Shown piece by piece: positions 44,374-49,601 of a stretch of 49,601 nucleotides of DNA. This stretch comes from Aureispira sp964445645 (lineage in GTDB: Bacteria > Bacteroidota > Bacteroidia > Chitinophagales > Saprospiraceae): contig CAYULH010000027.1 in assembly GCA_964445645.1 (NCBI GenBank), positions 1-49,601 of the forward strand, written 5' to 3'. The position numbers and the translations under genes were made by a program. The stretch's first letter is position 1; each line of letters starts with the position of its first letter. The notes under the pieces were generated by a model that ran no database searches, was not told the origin of the DNA, and saw only the letters and a list, made by a program, of their open reading frames with translations.

Positions 44374-44406
44374 TGTTAATAACCAACTTAGAGTTGGTTA
44401 TTAACA
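44374..44406. repeat. Palindromic element F
   Basis: TGTTAATAACCAACT and AGTTGGTTATTAACA form perfect 15-bp arms around TAG. It lies 16 bp after the DUF2480 stop codon in a gap between convergent genes, the best context for a terminator-like role in this family. Confidence 0.85.
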
Positions 44407-44520
44407 CACCCACAGACCTATCCATTGCATTTATAATTATTAGGCTTCCATTGATCTTTTACGCTTTGTTTTTGAATACAGAAAGTTTTGGCTATTGGTT
44501 TTGAGGCGTTGATTCATTTG

Positions 44521-45069
44521 TTATTTAGGCAAAGTATCGGCTTTCACACAGATCGTTCCTCCAACTTTATCATGCCAAGTCTTGCCTCGATCATTAGAAA
44601 AAATACTGAGAATAGAACCCATGTACAAGCAAAGCCCTGCTATTGTAAATACGCTCGCCAGCACAACCCACGTATCGTCTAGTCCTACTGACAAGGCCAA
44701 TACATTAATCAACAAAATCCCCGCATACATAGGCATCCAAAGCATAAATCTCTTGACCGAATCGGCTAGTGCAATAGGAGTAAAATTGCCATCATCTTTG
44801 ACCACTCGAATGCCTACAAATTGCTTTCCTATGGTTTGTCCACTATTGCCCTCCAACAATATTTTGTAGATAGGATAGGTCAAGCTAGAAACAAACACTG
44901 CAATCAATGACCCATCGCCTCCTAACAGCACCCCAAGAATACCCGTAACAATATTAATAGCAATATTATCAATAAAAGAGGCACCAAAACGCTCTCCCTT
45001 GCTCGGGTAAATCGCTTTCCGCTCATCGGACTGTTCTAAACTGTTATCATCTAATAAATTAAGACTCAT
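44521..45069 (-). CDS. RDD family membrane protein
   Basis: The 182-residue protein has the RDD pattern: GERFGASFIDNIAINIVTGILG near the start, where Arg is replaced in part but Asp is kept, and GQTIGKQFVGIRVV in the middle. Three or four hydrophobic helices are visible, including MLWMPMYAGILLINVLAL and VVLASVFTIAGLCLYM. The C-terminus has TWHDKVGGTICV, another RDD landmark. Some RDD proteins act as ion exchangers, but most have no assigned role. A truncated haemoglobin gene lies upstream on the same strand with a short gap. Confidence 0.85.
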   Translation of the reverse strand: MSLNLLDDNSLEQSDERKAIYPSKGERFGASFIDNIAINIVTGILGVLLGGDGSLIAVFVSSLTYPIYKILLEGNSGQTIGKQFVGIRVVKDDGNFTPIALADSVKRFMLWMPMYAGILLINVLALSVGLDDTWVVLASVFTIAGLCLYMGSILSIFSNDRGKTWHDKVGGTICVKADTLPK

Positions 45070-45089
45070 GTTGTTGTATTTAAAATTAT

Positions 45090-45467
45090 TTAATTAGGTG
45101 TTAATTTACGCTGTAGTACTAGTGCTATAGATTGCGCTCTATTTTTTGCCCTTTGAGCAATTGCTCCCTCAAATAACTGATCTACACGCTGTTCAAATAT
45201 TTGTAACCATTGCTCAAAATGGGCGACAGTAAGAGGTGTCTTTTGATGCAAATCTTGGTGTATTTTTAGCACATTGCGTCTATAACCATTGGCCTGCAGT
45301 AGAGCCTGCTCCCAAAAATCAGTCAACAAAGGCAAATGAGCCACCAAATCTAACTGCGCCACCTCCAAAAAAATATGCTGCATCTCTGTTTCTAACAATA
45401 AGGTTTCATAAAACAACTGCAACAATTGCTCAATATCTGCCCTAGTGCTAATGTCTCTTTTTTTCAT
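45090..45467 (-). CDS. Group III truncated haemoglobin
   Basis: The 125-residue protein has the group III truncated globin pattern: RDISTRADIEQLLQLFYETL, IFLEVAQLDL, FWEQALL, then the proximal-His region LKIHQDLHQKTPLTVAHFEQWL. Haem binding and a role in oxygen, NO or sulfide handling are expected from the family. I chose the ATG at 45467; an alternative ATG at 45485 would overlap the preceding gene's stop as TAATG and add six residues. Coupling with the upstream gene is possible in that case. Confidence 0.85.
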   Translation of the reverse strand: MKKRDISTRADIEQLLQLFYETLLLETEMQHIFLEVAQLDLVAHLPLLTDFWEQALLQANGYRRNVLKIHQDLHQKTPLTVAHFEQWLQIFEQRVDQLFEGAIAQRAKNRAQSIALVLQRKLTPN

Positions 45468-45484
45468 AATAAATAGCGGCACCA

Positions 45485-46525
45485 TTACAGCACTTTTCCT
45501 GCTTTAACAATCACTTTTTTGTACAAAAAATGCCCCTGAGCATTGTAATAATAATGAATTTCTTCCTCTCTTCTATCGGCAATATATTGGCCTTTTACCT
45601 CCACATAAGCCCCTTGCTCTTGTGCCCAAGGCAGCAGCTCCCTATATACACCATGCAAACGCCCGTCTTGGAAGGTATACGTCCGAAAAGAGGTTCCATC
45701 CTCCCTAAACGAATTTTCTAAACCATGTTTTTTTCCTTCTCTATAAAATCTATACTGTGTTAGATGAGGCTTATTGTAATAAAAACGCTCTACCATGGTG
45801 TCCCCATTTACCAAATACCGCAAAGTATAACGAAATTTAGTCGTGGTATTGGTATCTATTCCCAAGACCGCATAATCATCCCACTGTCGGGCATAAACCC
45901 CTGTAATAATATCTTGCAAGATTTTGTACTCTTCATCCCCCGTGTGTGCATAGCTCCTCCATTGGCTCGCTTTAAGCCCCCGTACATACTGGGCAGTTAT
46001 TTTGAGCTCGCCACTATAGGCAAAATACTGCCAAATACCGTAAGGTACCCCCTCTTGGTAACGCCCCTTGGCCCATACCTTGCCATAAGGCGAATACTCT
46101 ACAAATTCTTCTACTGAGGAATGCTGTATCAATTGCTCCAATACCTTTAGCTGCCGACGAGTATTGGCTGCTTTTAGTGCCTCCAATTTGGGACAATACA
46201 ATGTCTCAGCAAGGGTGGCTTCGGCATAGACCAAATGGCAACTTTTACGTTTTAGTAGAGCCGTGGTGTAAGCATTGGCTTGTATTTGTACCAATTGTCC
46301 AGCCTTGCAATTCTTGTAGGCTTTTTGTATTCTAAAAGTCAACCAACTAGTATCTGATTGGGCTGGTATTTTTTGTTGTAACAATACCCCTACAAACACT
46401 TTTTGTGCATTGTTGTAATGATAAGTAGTAGAATGATGCTCGCCTGTAGCACAAGCTCGTACACGACTAGCCCATACAACAAGCACTAAGAAGAAAAAAA
46501 AATAGAGGAGCCTTTTTAAGAACAT
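45485..46525 (-). CDS. Secreted protein with MORN-variant repeats and NTR-like head
   Basis: The 346-residue protein has a signal peptide ending near SRVRA. The first 90 mature residues (KVFVGVLLQQKI to CHLVYAEATL, with Cys residues) resemble the TIMP/netrin-like fold seen in other Bacteroidota secreted proteins. From about residue 140 are YwqK/MORN-variant repeats, such as GKVWAKGRYQEGVPYGIWQYF, SGELKITAQYVRGLKASQWRSY, and QDGRLHGVY. The NTR-like call is tentative. The role is unknown; these repeats occur in proteins sometimes labelled antitoxin YwqK, which I would not apply here. Confidence 0.72.
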   Translation of the reverse strand: MFLKRLLYFFFFLVLVVWASRVRACATGEHHSTTYHYNNAQKVFVGVLLQQKIPAQSDTSWLTFRIQKAYKNCKAGQLVQIQANAYTTALLKRKSCHLVYAEATLAETLYCPKLEALKAANTRRQLKVLEQLIQHSSVEEFVEYSPYGKVWAKGRYQEGVPYGIWQYFAYSGELKITAQYVRGLKASQWRSYAHTGDEEYKILQDIITGVYARQWDDYAVLGIDTNTTTKFRYTLRYLVNGDTMVERFYYNKPHLTQYRFYREGKKHGLENSFREDGTSFRTYTFQDGRLHGVYRELLPWAQEQGAYVEVKGQYIADRREEEIHYYYNAQGHFLYKKVIVKAGKVL

Positions 46526-46598
46526 ACAAGAAAAGGGTATTTTAGCCTAGTTTATTTTTGTGAGAAGGTGCATTAAAATACAGAAAAACATTATTACA

Positions 46599-47408
46599 AT
46601 GATGCAGAAAAAAAATTTATGGAAGGTATATTCTCCTGTTTTTTATTATTGTTTGATGGGTTTATTTTTATTCAATGCTTGTACCAAAAGTATTCCCAAC
46701 TCCAATGACTGGGAACGTTCACAACTCAAAGGCAAGGTACAGCAGTTGGAAGAATGGAATTACAACAGTTATAATACGTTTAATAACGATCAACATGCTT
46801 CTCGCCAAATCAATTGGTTCACCAACCAAGGAATGCTTACCAAAGGTGTTTTTTATGAAAACGACCATCGCCTGCGTTGGACACACTACACGTACCGTAC
46901 AGATAGTGTTTGGATTAGAAGAACCTTGCAAATAGATGGCAGAGAAGAGCAAAACCAAAATTATTGGCTGTATGAACTCAATGAATATGGCCAACAACAA
47001 ACCCTCACCTCTCTATTGCTAGACACCAGTGTCTTTTACAAAATTAACATAAGTTTTAATGAGCAACAACTTCCTATCACCCTAGATTATACCGACAAAA
47101 AAAATCCAAACATCATTCCTTGCCAAACCCAAAGAAGCTACAACGAACAACTACAATTGATACAAGAAAAGGTCTATGTTTATGATAAGGCCAACCAACA
47201 ATGCAGCCCCCAGCCCTCTGTTTCTACCTACACCTACAACAAACAAGGACACGTTCTAAGAGAAAAAATTGTGTACTTCAATGGCACAGAGGAAATCTAT
47301 TCCTACCAATACCAATATGATGATAAGGGCAATTGGACTACTCGTATACACTATAAAGGGGATGATGTAGTGGCGGCCACTAAACGCAAACTTACTTATT
47401 ATGATTAA
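46599..47408 (+). CDS. Hypothetical lipoprotein with YD-like repeats
   Basis: This 269-residue protein has a lipoprotein signal ending in LFNAC, with Cys at about 28 from the ATG at 46599. The body has degenerate Tyr/Asp repeats resembling RHS/YD motifs, such as YTYNKQGHVLREKIVYFNGTEE, YQYDDKGNWTTRIHY and YELNEYGQQQTL. It is much shorter than toxin-delivering RHS proteins and lacks a toxin domain. I chose the ATG because the earlier start at 46560 is GTG in a basic stretch. It is convergent with hemF, 7 bp apart. Confidence 0.72.
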   Translation: MMQKKNLWKVYSPVFYYCLMGLFLFNACTKSIPNSNDWERSQLKGKVQQLEEWNYNSYNTFNNDQHASRQINWFTNQGMLTKGVFYENDHRLRWTHYTYRTDSVWIRRTLQIDGREEQNQNYWLYELNEYGQQQTLTSLLLDTSVFYKINISFNEQQLPITLDYTDKKNPNIIPCQTQRSYNEQLQLIQEKVYVYDKANQQCSPQPSVSTYTYNKQGHVLREKIVYFNGTEEIYSYQYQYDDKGNWTTRIHYKGDDVVAATKRKLTYYD

Positions 47409-47415
47409 CAACAGG

Positions 47416-48342
47416 CTACGTCAACGAAGCAGATTCCAGCCAATTAACCCCTTTTTTGAGCTGTTGCAATGTTTTTTCCTCTTCAGAATTGGCGGCTGGC
47501 TCATAACAATAGGCCCACTCGGCTCTAGGCGGCAAACTCATCAAGATAGATTCTGTACGGCCATTGGTTTCTAGTCCAAACTTGGTGCCTCTATCCCAAA
47601 CCAGATTAAATTCTACATAACGCCCACGGCGCAAACGTTGCCAATTCAATTCATTTTCTCCATACTCCAAGTGGCGGGTCTGCTCTACTTGGTGGCGATA
47701 CAAAGGCACAAAAGCATTGCCCACATCCTGCACAAATGCCCACAATTGCTCCTTGCTCATCTGTGCATCGGCCTGCAAACGATCAAAGAAAATGCCTCCT
47801 ATCCCACGGGTTTCATCTCTATGTTTGAGATAAAAATACTCATCTGCCCAAGGCTTAAACTGATTGTAATAATCTGGATGATGGCGATCACACAACTCTT
47901 TGAGCTGCTGGTGAAAATCGGCCGCTAAACGCTCGTCAATGTAATGGGGAGTCAAATCTATACCTCCGCCAAACCACCAAACCCCATTGCTCATTTCAAA
48001 ATAACGAACATTCATGTGAATAATAGGCGTGCGTGGCGAGCGAGGATGCAGCACAATAGATACACCGGTAGCCCAAAAGGTAATTTCCTCCTCTTTTTGG
48101 GGCTCCATTTTGAGCAATTGCAGTAGTTTTGGGGGCATTTGGCTGCCCAAGCCCGAAAAATTGACCCCTCCTTTTTCTAGGACAGCACCATCCTGAATAA
48201 GCCGTGTTCTTCCTCCCCCTTCATGCTCATGCTGCCACAAATCTTGCTCAAAGGAGGCCACCCCATCCAGTTCCTCCAGCCCCAAACAAATGTTGTCTTG
48301 CAATTGTTGAAACCAAGTTGTAATCTGCTCTTTTGTTGCCAT
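47416..48342 (-). CDS. hemF: Oxygen-dependent coproporphyrinogen III oxidase
   Basis: HemF decarboxylates coproporphyrinogen III to protoporphyrinogen IX with oxygen in haem synthesis. The 308-residue protein contains GGGRTRLIQDGAVLEKGGVN, HMNVRYFEM, WWFGGGIDLTPHYIDERLA, GIGGIFFDRLQAD, and the C-terminal YVEFNLVWDRGTKFGL and ILMSLPPRAEWAYCYEP. All are diagnostic. I chose the ATG at 48342 because the only earlier start at 48384 is a TTG inside the presumed -7 box. The oxygen-dependent type implies an aerobic life style. Confidence 0.96.
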   Translation of the reverse strand: MATKEQITTWFQQLQDNICLGLEELDGVASFEQDLWQHEHEGGGRTRLIQDGAVLEKGGVNFSGLGSQMPPKLLQLLKMEPQKEEEITFWATGVSIVLHPRSPRTPIIHMNVRYFEMSNGVWWFGGGIDLTPHYIDERLAADFHQQLKELCDRHHPDYYNQFKPWADEYFYLKHRDETRGIGGIFFDRLQADAQMSKEQLWAFVQDVGNAFVPLYRHQVEQTRHLEYGENELNWQRLRRGRYVEFNLVWDRGTKFGLETNGRTESILMSLPPRAEWAYCYEPAANSEEEKTLQQLKKGVNWLESASLT

Positions 48343-48381
48343 GCTTTTGTTGTTTTTCTTTGAATAATCTAAGAAATTCTC

Positions 48382-48389
48382 CAAAGATA
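48382..48389 (-). promoter_or_regulatory. Putative -7 box for hemF
   Basis: Read on the minus strand, TATCTTTG matches TAnnTTTG, about 40 bp before the hemF ATG. A TTG lies 23 bp further upstream (reverse of CAA at 48413-48415), a slightly long spacing. Confidence 0.45.
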
Positions 48390-48502
48390 CAGGAATAGAA
48401 GATTATGTTTGTCAAAAGTGGTCAAAAAAATTTCTGGAAGTCGTTCGCAAATGTGTAGAAGTGTTATCTTTATTTGTGCTTTTCAAATTCTTATTCTTCA
48501 AT

Positions 48503-49225
48503 ATGTCCATCGGTCAAAAATTATACAATAGCATCTCGCCTCCTGCCTTTAAGCTGTTGCCCAAGGAGCAACGCCTAATGCAGCAGATGTACCCCCAAAT
48601 TGACTGGAAAAAAGTTGAATTTCACACTCGTATGCCTTGGTTTATGCAGTATACCTTTGCCATTGGTGTAGCACTACCTTCGGCTTATAATCGAGAAAAA
48701 GTACACATATACCTCCGAGAAAAAGACCAAAAATCGCTCAACGAACGTTTGGCCATCATGGTACACGAAGCCTTTCACGCACAACAGTACCACGACCTAG
48801 CAAGCATGAACAAAGGCAGTTGGGGATGGGGTTACAATAGGCGTTTTATGCGTTACTACTTGGGTTGGTACTTCCAGATGCTTTATGAGGGCTTTTTTAA
48901 GAACAAATTGACTTGGAAAGACACCAAGCAACAGGCTTATCGCCAACATCCAATGGAGCTAACTGCCTACAGGCAAGAGGGCATTTTTCGCAACCATATC
49001 AATGCCTACAGAGGGCATTCCGTCATTGGCTTTTTTAAACAAGTCCCTCAGCTTATTTGTACCAATAGCCATGTTCCCCCTGCACCTGCTTTTGTTTTTC
49101 ATATTACGGCTACACTACTCTGCGTATTAATTGCCTTGAGCAAACCACTACTAGATGCCATTTTGCTGCCGCTTGCACTGCTCTTAGGCGGTCGTTCCGA
49201 AACACCCGCACCACAAGAGTCATAA
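48503..49225 (+). CDS. Membrane protein with HExxH metallopeptidase-like motif
   Basis: The 240-residue protein has VHEAFHAQQYHD, an HExxH zinc motif at about residues 88-92 from the ATG at 48503, followed by HPMELTAYRQE, where Glu could be the third zinc ligand. This resembles DUF4157-type peptidase domains. It has a hydrophobic stretch near the C-terminus (FHITATLLCVLIALSKPLLDAI) followed by more hydrophobic residues, so it may be membrane-anchored. A GTG at 48461 would give 14 extra hydrophobic residues. Whether it is catalytic cannot be told from sequence alone. Confidence 0.75.
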   Translation: MSIGQKLYNSISPPAFKLLPKEQRLMQQMYPQIDWKKVEFHTRMPWFMQYTFAIGVALPSAYNREKVHIYLREKDQKSLNERLAIMVHEAFHAQQYHDLASMNKGSWGWGYNRRFMRYYLGWYFQMLYEGFFKNKLTWKDTKQQAYRQHPMELTAYRQEGIFRNHINAYRGHSVIGFFKQVPQLICTNSHVPPAPAFVFHITATLLCVLIALSKPLLDAILLPLALLLGGRSETPAPQES

Positions 49226-49601
49226 ATACAGCAGGGCTGCTAAGTGCTGTATTATCTAAAGCTTAAGGTGTCGCCCTAATGGGGCTTTTTTCACTTTTTA
49301 GTTGGTTTTTACCAATATTGCGCCCCTCTAGGCAGGGCTGTTAAGTTCTAGAAAACACCTCCGAATATTGTTGAAAAAATCCCGAAGGGATGGCATTATC
49401 ACTTGTATATTAATAATATCATCCCTTCGGGATTTAAAAATACGCTTTGTAAACAAAGCTATAATCATATCATCCCTTCGGGATTAACAATTTGCAGCAT
49501 CAACAATTAGAACTTTAAAAAAAAATCTGAATGCTGTAGGAAAAACCCCTTCGGGCAGGGCTGTTAAGTTCTGAAAAAAGCTAATTTGAATGCTGCTAGA
49601 A
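49226..49601. repeat. REP-like mosaic repeat cluster at window end
   Basis: GGCAGGGCTGTTAAGTTCTAG lies at 49331-49351, and GGGCAGGGCTGTTAAGTTC starts a unit at 49553 that runs off the end. The block 49414-49485 (AATATCATCCCTTCGGGATT, ACGCTTTGT/ACAAAGCT stem, and a second ATCCCTTCGGGATT) is the inverted version of the unit starting at 38145. The 49553-49601 segment matches the inverted 38408-38456 segment over about 49 bp with few differences. No gene is present in these 376 bp. Confidence 0.8.

Overview
The window looks like a chromosomal segment of a Bacteroidota bacterium of moderate-to-low GC, possibly Saprospiria- or Cytophagia-like, though I cannot name a genus. The evidence is three proteins ending in type IX secretion (T9SS) type A C-terminal sorting domains, promoters of the TTG / TAnnTTTG class (best seen before pruA and before the beta-barrel gene at 33292), a DUF2480 protein, a short TruB without a PUA domain, a MoaC-MoaB fusion, and AT-rich leaders instead of strong Shine-Dalgarno sequences. 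I see no tRNA, rRNA, CRISPR array, prophage or complete insertion sequence.

Layout. 0-2.7 kb: a DUF1800-DUF1501 pair on the minus strand. 2.9-9.2 kb: housekeeping genes (agmatinase/arginase family, glycerophosphodiester phosphodiesterase, truB, a possible CpcT-like lipoprotein, parC-type topoisomerase subunit). 9.2-19 kb: a minus-strand block of large T9SS cargo, two tandem FG-GAP repeat paralogues and a 1576-residue subtilase with PKD domains; a MITE-like element abuts the subtilase stop codon. 19.3-26.6 kb: pruA, dapB, an unknown gene, a neutral ceramidase with no visible signal peptide, an iron-sulfur (6-4)-type photolyase and an outer-membrane barrel. 27-36.3 kb: an alpha-2-macroglobulin lipoprotein with an intact thioester motif, two related beta-barrel proteins and a DUF5074-like propeller lipoprotein coupled to an unlisted 58-residue membrane protein. 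36.5-43 kb: a molybdenum block read moeA-modA-modB-modC-mobA-moaD-(repeat island)-moaE-moaCB. It joins molybdate import, pterin dithiolene synthesis, Mo insertion and guanylylation; moaA and any molybdoenzyme are absent from the window. 43.4-49.2 kb: small membrane and conserved proteins, a truncated haemoglobin, hemF and a peptidase-like membrane protein.

The least explained material is between the genes. One family of long hairpins (arms resembling AGATGATWAYCMACT) occurs six times at gene ends, often with a T-T or A-A mismatch near the middle of the arm; one copy carries the stop codons of two convergent genes. A second, REP-like mosaic (GGCAGGGCTGTTAAGTTCT plus ATCCCGAAGGGAT units) fills the moaD-moaE gap and recurs, inverted, at the right edge of the window. 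These repeats, the MITE-like element, and a long hairpin-rich leader before moeA are the best candidates for something undescribed. All functional calls are from reading sequence and motifs; no database search was run.
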